Of a stretch of 64,000 nucleotides of DNA, positions 8,170 through 15,116 are shown piece after piece (position 1 is the first letter of the stretch; every line of letters begins with the position of its first letter). The notes under the pieces are model-generated. The model did no database searches. It saw nothing but the letters and a program-made list of their open reading frames with translations, and was not told the DNA's origin. The translations under genes and the position numbers were made by a program. The DNA lies in the NCBI RefSeq assembly GCF_036246005.1, contig NZ_CP109171.1, forward strand, positions 6,560,001 through 6,624,000, read 5' to 3'. Source of the stretch: Streptomyces sp. NBC_01723 (lineage in GTDB: Bacteria > Actinomycetota > Actinomycetes > Streptomycetales > Streptomycetaceae).

Positions 8170-8253
8170 TCAGCGGGCCGGACAGATGGCGCTGGACATG
8201 CGGCCGAGGTCGACGTGCCGCCGACTCACCAAGGCAATTCCAGTTCCAGGCAT
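8170..8253 (-). CDS. Leader peptide of the cysteine biosynthetic operon
   Basis: A 27-codon ORF starting MPGTGIALVSRRHVDLGR and ending SSAICPAR, 130 nt upstream of cysI on the same strand. It carries the RRHVDLxR core seen in many streptomycete 'putative leader peptides' ahead of sulfur genes, followed by a single Cys codon four codons before the stop. Established knowledge: in actinobacteria such mini-ORFs sense charged tRNA-Cys by ribosome stalling and control the downstream operon. There is no clear Shine-Dalgarno, so it may be read from a leaderless or weak start. The peptide itself is probably not functional as a protein. Confidence 0.8.
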   Translation of the reverse strand: MPGTGIALVSRRHVDLGRMSSAICPAR

Positions 8254-8307
8254 GACGGAAGACTGGCACGGCGATCTGGACACAGTCCAGCTTCATCCAA
8301 GATGCGG

Positions 8308-8340
8308 ACACCCTTGTCCCGTAGAGTGAGACAAGGGTGT
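8308..8340. promoter_or_regulatory. 11-bp perfect inverted repeat upstream of the cys operon
   Basis: ACACCCTTGTC / GACAAGGGTGT separated by 11 nt, about 55 nt upstream of the leader ORF and about 80 nt past the end of the GNAT gene. Either it is an operator/promoter element for the cys operon, or a U-tail-less terminator for the GNAT gene. Position alone does not decide. Confidence 0.5.
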
Positions 8341-8418
8341 TGTGGATCACAGCGGACGACCGCCGGGCAGGAGGCCGGCCGGTCGGGCTGGGGCCGGGCG
8401 GGGATCAGACGGCGGGGA

Positions 8419-8991
8419 TCAGGCGGGGAACGCCCCGGGCCAGGGTCCCGGCGTGGCCACGTCGGCCTCCTCCTCGACCTTGGTGTCGAAGAGGCGGAAG
8501 CCGCGGCGCCGGTAGTTGTCCATGGCGTGCTCGCCGTCCTTGCTGCACGTGTGCAGCCACACCCGTTTGGTCGTGGCCAGCCCCGGCCAGCGCTCCGCGA
8601 GGTCCCAGGCGCGGGCTGTGCCGTACGAGAGGAGGTGGCCGCCGATGCGCCGGCCCCGGAACGCCGGGAGCAGTCCGAAGTACTCGATCTCCACCACGCC
8701 GTCGTCGCCGGCCGCCAGCTCCACGTATCCGGCGGGCGTGCCCCGGTCGTACGCGACCCAGGTCTCCACGCCGGGCCGGTCCAGGTGCTCCCGCCAGCGG
8801 GCGTGGCTCCAGCCGAGCCGGTCCGTCCAGCGGATGTCGCCGCCGACCGAGGCGTAGAGGAAGCGGCTGAACTCGGGGGAGGGCACCGCGGAGCGGACGA
8901 CGCGCACGTCCCCCTCCGGGGCGGCGGCCGGCAGCAGGTCGGTGGGCGCCGTCTGCTCCAGGGACCAGGTGGTCACGGCGATGTTGGTCAT
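8419..8991 (-). CDS. GNAT family N-acetyltransferase
   Basis: A 190-aa cytoplasmic acetyltransferase fold. The acetyl-CoA pyrophosphate-binding motif A is visible as EIEYFGLLPAFRGRRIGGHL (R/Q-x-x-G-x-G/A type, RGRRIGG). It is followed by the helix SYGTARAWDL and a C-terminal strand VWLHTCSKDG with YRRRGFRLF, typical of GNATs that act on small molecules or amino groups. The substrate cannot be told. The gene is a single unit between the cys leader and a secreted-protein gene, both on the same strand. Confidence 0.85.
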   Translation of the reverse strand: MTNIAVTTWSLEQTAPTDLLPAAAPEGDVRVVRSAVPSPEFSRFLYASVGGDIRWTDRLGWSHARWREHLDRPGVETWVAYDRGTPAGYVELAAGDDGVVEIEYFGLLPAFRGRRIGGHLLSYGTARAWDLAERWPGLATTKRVWLHTCSKDGEHAMDNYRRRGFRLFDTKVEEEADVATPGPWPGAFPA

Positions 8992-9076
8992 GCCGGTCAG
9001 GGAATCATCCGGTCCGCGAATCTGTCGATCCCGGGCGGGCGGCCCCCAGGGCCCGGACAGGCCCTGGCCGCGCGGA

Positions 9077-10384
9077 TCAGTCGAGCGCGTCCTCGATGGA
9101 CCTCAGCGGCAGGGCGAACAGCATGCTGCCGGACTGGGACCAGACCTCGCCGGTCCGCGCCCAGTAGGAGAGGGAGCCCGCCTGTCCGCTCCAGCAGCGC
9201 TGCGAGCCGTCGGAGCCGCACTCGGTGGCCCGGGCGCCCTCCGTGTCCTGGCGCCACAGGGTGCCGCGTCCTTCGCGGCCGCCGGCCGCGCGGTCCAGGT
9301 ACCAGGCGGTGCGTGCGGCGCCCGCCGGGCGGTGCGACAGCACGCCGCCGACCTCGGCCGCCCCGGTCTCGTACGCCTCCACCGCGTCCACGTGTCCGGC
9401 GGAGTCGGTGGCCGGGAGGCCGCTGCGGTCCGGGCCGGTGCTCAGCGGATAGCGCCACAGCCGGGTGGGGCGGTCGCCGTCCGCGGCCACCCGCTCGCTC
9501 GCCACCAGGCTGTCGGGGGCGGTGCCGCGGTCCAGGGAGATCGCGCCGGGCCGTGCGGCGTCGTCGGTGTCGGGGAGGCGGTAGGAGGCGACGGCGGGCA
9601 GTACGTAGCGGTGACCGTTGGCCGCCCAGCCGCCCGGCACCCGGCCGACGGCGGTGGCCGCGGTGGTGGCGCGCTGGACGCGGTCCACCTCGTACACGTA
9701 CAGCGCGTCGCGGTCCCCGGCGGCGGTGGTGACCAGCAGCTTGTCCTGGTACCAGACCATGCCGGTGACGGGGGAGGCGAGCCCCCGGTAGTCGTGCCCG
9801 CCGTCGACCGGGACGGCGAGGAGCGCCGAGGTGTAGCCGAGGCGGTCGGGGTCGTCGGCGTCGACGAACGAGACCCGGGCGAGGCCGCCCTGGGGGGTGC
9901 CGTCGTCCCGGGACCAGGCGGAGACGATGACGCGGTGGGCGCCCCAGGACCCGTCCTCGTCCGCGTCGCCCGAGGTGGTGACCGCGCCGGGCAGCCAGCC
10001 CTCGGTGTCGGCCTCGTCCCAGCAGTAGGCGCGGGTGGCGGCGGGGGAGACCGGCAGGGACTCCTTCTCTCCCGCGGTGCAGTCGGCGGCGTCGCGCAGG
10101 GTGCGGTCGGCGGAGTCGAGTACGGCGTCGACGCCCACCGGTTCGCCCATGGCGGCGGAGAGCCGGTCGAGCCAGGGCCCGGGGACGCGGTGCTCCGTCA
10201 GCCGCAGGGCGTCGGTCTCGGCGGCGGAGGTGAGGGGCTTGAGGGTGCCGGGGTCGTCGGCGACCGTGGCCTGTGAGGCGCTGATCAGCGTGGCGGCGCC
10301 GGTCAGGGCGAGGGCCGCCCCGGTCAGGGCCGCGCGCAGCGCCCGTCCCCGCTTGCGCCGGCGGTGTCTGCCGCGATGCTTCAT
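9077..10384 (-). CDS. Secreted protein of unknown function
   Basis: 435 aa from the ATG at 10384, with GGAGG 4 nt upstream. A twin-basic N-terminus (KHRGRHRRRKRGRALRAAL) and a hydrophobic run LTGAALALTGAATLISASQA form a signal peptide, so the protein is exported. The mature part has repeated strands with W/Y and G/D turns (DKLLVTTAAGDRDALYVYEV, HRYVLPAVASYRL) and four cysteines, suggesting a beta-rich, possibly propeller-like fold. I do not recognise a catalytic motif. It is monocistronic, with a roughly 180-nt upstream gap before the GAF regulator gene. Confidence 0.75.
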   Translation of the reverse strand: MKHRGRHRRRKRGRALRAALTGAALALTGAATLISASQATVADDPGTLKPLTSAAETDALRLTEHRVPGPWLDRLSAAMGEPVGVDAVLDSADRTLRDAADCTAGEKESLPVSPAATRAYCWDEADTEGWLPGAVTTSGDADEDGSWGAHRVIVSAWSRDDGTPQGGLARVSFVDADDPDRLGYTSALLAVPVDGGHDYRGLASPVTGMVWYQDKLLVTTAAGDRDALYVYEVDRVQRATTAATAVGRVPGGWAANGHRYVLPAVASYRLPDTDDAARPGAISLDRGTAPDSLVASERVAADGDRPTRLWRYPLSTGPDRSGLPATDSAGHVDAVEAYETGAAEVGGVLSHRPAGAARTAWYLDRAAGGREGRGTLWRQDTEGARATECGSDGSQRCWSGQAGSLSYWARTGEVWSQSGSMLFALPLRSIEDALD

Positions 10385-10567
10385 GGAACCTCCACGGACA
10401 CCGGACCAACTGCGCTCGACGGTGGACGTGTTGACCGAGGAGCGGATGGGACGGTCAGAAGAGGATGCTACGGCAGTCGGCGGGGTCCGCGGACGCGGAC
10501 GTTGCAATTATGCGAAATCAATCCGTCTTTACGGCCAACCGGGGGGTTTGCCGGGATACCGCGTGCG
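10385..10567. other. Intergenic region upstream of the secreted-protein gene
   Basis: No gene seen. It is locally AT-richer around 10500-10540 and contains a CATAAT-like box on the minus strand (10507-10512) that could be a -10 element for the secreted-protein gene. The matching -35 is unclear. Confidence 0.35.
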
Positions 10568-11857
10568 TCAAGGCACGCCCAGCGTCGCCCGGCCCTCCCG
10601 TACCGCCGGAGCGGTGGAGTGGGGGAGCAGGTCGCGGGGGTCGGGCGGGAGGAGGAGCTCCACCTCCGCGGCTTCGCAGAAACGATACGGCCGGTGTTCC
10701 AGATACGGGCCCAGATACCTGCGGACCCGCGACATCTCGGCCCGTACCGTCACCGTGCGGGCCGGGTCGCCGAACACGTCCTCGGCCAGGCCCGCGGCGC
10801 TGCGACCGCCCCGGTGCACGGCCAGCAGGTACAGCAACTCGGCGTGCCGGGGACTCAGTTCCCGGGTCCACTCGCCCGCTCCGCCCAGCACCCGCACCGA
10901 CCGGCGGCGCGGCTCTTCGAGGTCCAGCACGATCCGGGTGGCACCCTCCGGCACCGGCCCCTCGGCGGCCCGCACCAGCCAGCCCCCGGCCAGCGGCTCC
11001 ACGGTGCACGCCCCGATCGCCGGCAGCCACCTCGTCCCCGCCTCGGGCGACTTGGGCAGCGCCACCCGGTCCACGTACGGCATCCCCGTCACCGCCGCCG
11101 TCCAGCCGTCCCGGTCCGTCACCAGTGCCCGCCCGTCCAGCCGGGCCAGCACCGGCGCGGCCACCGCCCGCAGCCGCTCCAGCGCCCGCACGTGCAGTTC
11201 ACGCAGCCGGGCCTCGGCGAGCTTGGCCACCGAGTCGACCCAGGCCAGCGTCGCCGGGTGCATCGTCTCCAGCGGCCCGCTCACGTCGACCACGCCGAGC
11301 AGCCGGCCACTGCGCGGGTCGGTGATCGGCGCCCCGGCACAGGTCCAGGTCGCCTGGGACCGGACGAAGTGCTCGGAGGCGAAGACCTGTACGGGCCGCC
11401 GGGTCACCGCAGGCGTCCCCACGCCGTTGGTGCCGACGACCTCCTCCCGCCAGTCCGCGCCGAGTTCGAACCCCAGCCCGTCCGCCCTGCGCAGCACCGG
11501 CGCGCTGCCCTCCCGCCACAGCACCCGGCCGTCCTCGTCCGCGACCACCATGATGTGGTGGGCGACGTCCGCGACCGAGAGCAGCGTCTCCCGCAGCACC
11601 GGCAGCACGTGCCGCAGCGGCGACGACTCGCGCCGCCGCCGCACCTCCTCCGGCGACAGCAGCCCGGAGCGGACGTCGTGGTCGGGATCGACGCCGCTGC
11701 GCAGCACCCGGTCCCAGGACTGCTCGATCACCGGCCTCGGCGCCACCGGGGCCTGTCCGCCGGAGAGCCTGGCGGAGCGGACCTCGCTGAGCATCCGGGC
11801 CGCACGCGCCGCGTCGACGGCGGCGAACTGCGTCACGTCCATCGGCGAGAGCGCCAC
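10568..11857 (-). CDS. GAF-domain transcriptional regulator (AcoR-like N-terminus, wHTH C-terminus)
   Basis: About 429 aa from the GTG at 11857 (GGGAGGACGAGGA just upstream); an ATG at 11842 would shorten it by five. Order: helical N-terminus with SWDRVLRSGVDPD as in AcoR-type activators, GAF domain at about 80-240 (DWREEVVGTNGVGTPAVTRR, CAGAPITDPRSGRLLGVVDV), and a C-terminal winged helix (SPRHAELLYLLAVHRGGRSA, RAEMSRVRRYLG). It lacks the AAA+ sigma-54 module, as usual in Streptomyces. Neighbouring targets are unproven; an acyl-CoA dehydrogenase gene lies upstream on the same strand and a palindrome sits in the gap. Confidence 0.85.
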   Translation of the reverse strand: MALSPMDVTQFAAVDAARAARMLSEVRSARLSGGQAPVAPRPVIEQSWDRVLRSGVDPDHDVRSGLLSPEEVRRRRESSPLRHVLPVLRETLLSVADVAHHIMVVADEDGRVLWREGSAPVLRRADGLGFELGADWREEVVGTNGVGTPAVTRRPVQVFASEHFVRSQATWTCAGAPITDPRSGRLLGVVDVSGPLETMHPATLAWVDSVAKLAEARLRELHVRALERLRAVAAPVLARLDGRALVTDRDGWTAAVTGMPYVDRVALPKSPEAGTRWLPAIGACTVEPLAGGWLVRAAEGPVPEGATRIVLDLEEPRRRSVRVLGGAGEWTRELSPRHAELLYLLAVHRGGRSAAGLAEDVFGDPARTVTVRAEMSRVRRYLGPYLEHRPYRFCEAAEVELLLPPDPRDLLPHSTAPAVREGRATLGVP

Positions 11858-11949
11858 AGGTCCTCGTCCTCCCGGAAGCCGGATGTCCGTCTCATAGTGA
11901 CCGCTTGCCCGTCCTCGTGAGGGCACAGTCCGCATACGACCGACAGCAA

Positions 11950-11967
11950 GTTGCAACCCCCTGCAAC
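11950..11967. promoter_or_regulatory. GTTGCA-N6-TGCAAC palindrome, candidate operator
   Basis: Perfect 6-bp inverted repeat with a 6-bp spacer, about 95 nt upstream of the GAF-regulator start. It is a plausible autoregulatory operator for that regulator or a site for another dimeric factor. No experimental motif is known to me for it. Confidence 0.4.
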
Positions 11968-12047
11968 CCTGGTGGACGGCGGGGCGGCTGGCCAGACTTG
12001 CACCACGCCGTCCCGAGCGGCGTACGCGGCCCGAACAGGCCCGTGTG

Positions 12048-12085
12048 GCGGAGGTGGTGCCGTGTCGGCGCAGCACCACCTCCGC
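12048..12085 (-). terminator. Terminator of the acyl-CoA dehydrogenase gene
   Basis: Perfect 13-bp inverted repeat GCGGAGGTGGTGC / GCACCACCTCCGC with a 12-nt loop, starting 15 nt past the stop at 12100. The stem is strong; the U-tail is absent, as is common in streptomycetes. Confidence 0.8.
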
Positions 12086-12099
12086 ACCACCTGGCCGGA

Positions 12100-13743
12100 T
12101 CAGGCCCCCGGCCGGGCCCGCTCCACCACCGACGCCAGGTCCAGGGTCGGCGGCAGCGTGCCGAAGGCCGCGCCCCCGTCGCCGCCCAGCCGCGCGGCGC
12201 AGAACGCGTCGGCCACCTCCGGCGGCGCGTACCGGACCAGGAGCGAGCCCTGGAGCACCAGTGCCAGCCGCTCCACCAGCCGCCGCGCCCGCCCCTCGGC
12301 GCCCGCCAGGTCCGCCAGTTCCGTCAACAGGCCCCGGATCGCCGCGTCCAGCCGGTGATCGGCGCCGCGCGCCCGCCCCACCTCCGCCAGGTACGCGTCC
12401 ATCGCCAGCGGCTCCCGCCCCAGCGCCCGCAGCACGTCCAGCGCCTGCACGTTGCCGGCGCCCTCCCAGATCGAGTTGAGCGGCGACTCGCGCACCAGCC
12501 GGGGCATGCCGGACTCCTCGACGTAGCCGTTGCCGCCCAGGCACTCGGCGGCCTCCACCACGACCGGCGCGCACCGCTTCGTCACCCAGTACTTCGCCGC
12601 CGGCACCGCCAGCCGCAGCAGCGCCCGCTCCCGCTCGTCGCCGTCGCCCGCCGCGTCCTGGGCGGCCGCCAGCCGCAGCGCGAGCGTGGTCGCCGCCTCC
12701 GACTCGATCGCCAGGTCGGCGAGGACGTTGCGCATCAGCGGCTGGTCGGCCAGCTTCGCGCCGAACGCCTCCCGGTACCCGCAGTGGTGCACCGCCTGCG
12801 CCACGGCCTGCCGCATCAGACCCGCCGAGCCCAGCACGCAGTCGACCCGGGTCGCCGCCACCATGTCGATGATGGTGGGCACCCCGCGCCCCTCCTCGCC
12901 CACCCGGCGGGCCCAGGTGCCGTCGAACTCGACCTCGGCGGAGGCGTTGGACCGGTTGCCCAGCTTGTCCTTGAGCCGCTGGATCAGGAACACGTTGCGG
13001 GTGCCGTCGGCCAGCACGCGCGGCACCAGGAAGCAGGTCAGCCCGCCCGGGGCCCGCGCCAGCACCAGGAAGCCGTCCGACATGGGCGCCGAGCAGAACC
13101 ACTTGTGCCCGGTCAGCTCGTACGTGCCGTCCTCGGCCAGCGGCCGGGCCGACGTGGTGTTCGCCCGTACGTCGCTGCCGCCCTGCTTTTCCGTCATGCC
13201 CATGCCGAACAGGGCGCCGGCCTTCAGCCGGGCCGGCCGCAGCTCACGGTCGTACACCTGCGAGGTCAGCCGCGGCTCCCACTCGGCGGCCAGGTCCGGA
13301 TCGGCGCGCAGGGCCGGCACGGCGGCGTGCGTCATGGACAGCGGGCAGCAGTTGCCCGCCTCCACCTGGGTCCACACGAGGAAGCCGGCCGCGCGCCGCA
13401 CGTGCCCGCCCGGCCGGGTCCAGGCCGCGGTCAGACCGGCCGCGACGCCCTTGCCGAGGAGCCGGTGCCAGGCCGGGTGGAAGTCGACCTCGTCGACGCG
13501 GTGGCCGTACCGGTCGTGGGTGCGCAGGACCGGCGGGTTCGTGTTGGCCTGCTCGCCCCACTCCTGGGCCTGGAGCGACCCGCAGCTGCGGCCCAGGCCC
13601 GACAGCTCGGCCAGCGCCTCCTCGCGCAGCTCCGGTGCCAGGTGCCGCTCGACGGCGGCCGTCAGGGCCCGGTCGCCGGTGAAGACGTCGTGGCCGACCA
13701 GCGGCGGCGCCTGATTCGTCACGGTGTGGGTGCTGCCTGCCAT
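12100..13743 (-). CDS. Acyl-CoA dehydrogenase family protein, AidB type
   Basis: FAD flavoprotein of 547 aa, the length of AidB/DNA-alkylation-response dehydrogenases rather than the roughly 390 aa of fatty-acid enzymes. Visible are FGMGMTEKQGGSDVRANTT (FAD/substrate loop), GHKWFCSAPMSDGFLVLARA, GNRSNASAEVEFDGTWARRV, and the C-terminal CLGGNGYVEESGMPRLVRES with RESPLNSIWEGAGNVQALD. It probably oxidises an acyl-CoA or acts in alkylation defence; E. coli AidB also binds DNA. It is monocistronic with a strong terminator. The start ATG has only a weak AGG upstream. Confidence 0.88.
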   Translation of the reverse strand: MAGSTHTVTNQAPPLVGHDVFTGDRALTAAVERHLAPELREEALAELSGLGRSCGSLQAQEWGEQANTNPPVLRTHDRYGHRVDEVDFHPAWHRLLGKGVAAGLTAAWTRPGGHVRRAAGFLVWTQVEAGNCCPLSMTHAAVPALRADPDLAAEWEPRLTSQVYDRELRPARLKAGALFGMGMTEKQGGSDVRANTTSARPLAEDGTYELTGHKWFCSAPMSDGFLVLARAPGGLTCFLVPRVLADGTRNVFLIQRLKDKLGNRSNASAEVEFDGTWARRVGEEGRGVPTIIDMVAATRVDCVLGSAGLMRQAVAQAVHHCGYREAFGAKLADQPLMRNVLADLAIESEAATTLALRLAAAQDAAGDGDERERALLRLAVPAAKYWVTKRCAPVVVEAAECLGGNGYVEESGMPRLVRESPLNSIWEGAGNVQALDVLRALGREPLAMDAYLAEVGRARGADHRLDAAIRGLLTELADLAGAEGRARRLVERLALVLQGSLLVRYAPPEVADAFCAARLGGDGGAAFGTLPPTLDLASVVERARPGA

Positions 13744-13830
13744 GAACGTGAACCTATCGTGCCGGGGACCTGCGCGGAGTCGGCACCGGCCGGTGGGCGT
13801 CCGCGGATGAGTGCGACCCCCGTCGGCGGA

Positions 13831-13836
13831 TACCTT
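13831..13836 (+). promoter_or_regulatory. -10 box TACCTT, likely leaderless promoter of the BrkB gene
   Basis: TACCTT ends 6 nt before the GTG at 13843, so transcription would begin at or next to the start codon. There is no convincing Shine-Dalgarno. The -35 region is weak. Confidence 0.5.
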
Positions 13837-13842
13837 TAGGTC

Positions 13843-14976
13843 GTGCAGCCAGCAAGTGAATCCCCCGAACGGCCCTCCGGCCGGCTTCATCGTGCCCGGG
13901 TCCTGTACCGGAACGTCTCCAAACGCAGGACCGCCTGGCTGCTGCTCAAGGACACGGTCAACTCGTGCATGGAGTACCGCATCCTCGGCCTGGCCGCCGA
14001 GGCCGCGTTCTTCACCCTGCTGTCCGTGCCGCCCCTGCTGCTGAGCCTCCTGGGGCTGCTCGGCTACGTCGACTCCTGGATCGGCGCCGACACCACCGAG
14101 AGCCTGCGCAACAACATCCTGGACGCCTCCCGCGCGGTGCTCTCCGAGCGGGGCGTCAAGCAGATCACCGAGCCGATCCTTGACGACGTGACCAAGGGCG
14201 GCCGGCCCGACGTGATCTCCATCGGCTTCCTGATCGCCCTGTGGTCGGGCTCCCGCGCGGTGAACGTCTTCATCGACACCATCACCGTGATGTACGGCCT
14301 CGACGGCGTCCGGGGCATCGTCAAGACCCGCCTGGTGGCCTTCCTCCTCTTCCTGGTGGCGCTGCTGATCGGGTCCGTCGCGCTGCCGCTGATGGTGGCC
14401 GGACCGGACGCGGTGGTGCGGATCGTGCCCTGGTCGACGACGGTCGTGCAGGTCCTGTACTGGCCTGTCGTGATCCTCCTGTCGGTGGCCTTCCTGACCA
14501 CGCTGTACCACGTCTCCGTGCCGGTGCGCTCCCCGTGGATCGAGGACGTGCCCGGCGCGCTGGTCGCCCTCGGCATGTGGGTGCTCGGCAGCTTCCTGCT
14601 GCGCATCTACCTCACCAGCACCGTCGAGGGCCCCACGATCTACGGCTCGCTGGCCGCGCCGGTCGCCGTGCTGCTGTGGATCGGTGTGTCCGCGTTCGCG
14701 GTGCTCGTCGGGGCCGCGGTCAACGCGGCCATCGACCGGGTCTGGCCGGCCGCCGCCACCGCCGCGGCCCGCGAGGCCAACAAGCGGCTGCGCCAGGCCC
14801 AGGTCGCCGACTACGTGGCCCGCGCCTCCGCGAACGGCGAGTCGGACCCCGACATGCCCTCGGAGTTCCCGGAACGCTGGTCCCGCTTCCTCCCCCCGGA
14901 GGACGTCACGGCCCGCCTGCGCACCCACGCGAAGCACACACCACCCGCAAACCACGACAAGCCGGAAGCCTCGTGA
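13843..14976 (+). CDS. YihY/BrkB family inner-membrane protein
   Basis: 377 aa with about six membrane segments (AAFFTLLSVPPLLLSLLGLL, LVAFLLFLVALLIGSVALPL, VLYWPVVILLSVAFLTTLYH, PGALVALGMWVLGSFLLRIY, AAPVAVLLWIGVSAFAVLVG). The family hallmark SRAVNVFIDTITVMYG is present. The family was once called ribonuclease BN and virulence factor BrkB; its biochemical role is unsettled and may involve transport or envelope function. The C-terminal tail is charged and cytoplasmic. The GTG start fits a leaderless transcript. The gene is convergent with the SpoIIE-type gene. Confidence 0.9.
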   Translation: MQPASESPERPSGRLHRARVLYRNVSKRRTAWLLLKDTVNSCMEYRILGLAAEAAFFTLLSVPPLLLSLLGLLGYVDSWIGADTTESLRNNILDASRAVLSERGVKQITEPILDDVTKGGRPDVISIGFLIALWSGSRAVNVFIDTITVMYGLDGVRGIVKTRLVAFLLFLVALLIGSVALPLMVAGPDAVVRIVPWSTTVVQVLYWPVVILLSVAFLTTLYHVSVPVRSPWIEDVPGALVALGMWVLGSFLLRIYLTSTVEGPTIYGSLAAPVAVLLWIGVSAFAVLVGAAVNAAIDRVWPAAATAAAREANKRLRQAQVADYVARASANGESDPDMPSEFPERWSRFLPPEDVTARLRTHAKHTPPANHDKPEAS

Positions 14977-15116
14977 GCGGCGTCGGGTGCGCGGACCTCG
15001 GGCCATGGCGGGGACGCACGCCGGATGGACGCCGTGTGATCCGGGCTGTGGCGGGCCACCCGGCCTCGCGGCGGGCTGAGCGGCGCCCTCGCCGCCACGT
15101 GTCGCCGCACCCCGCC

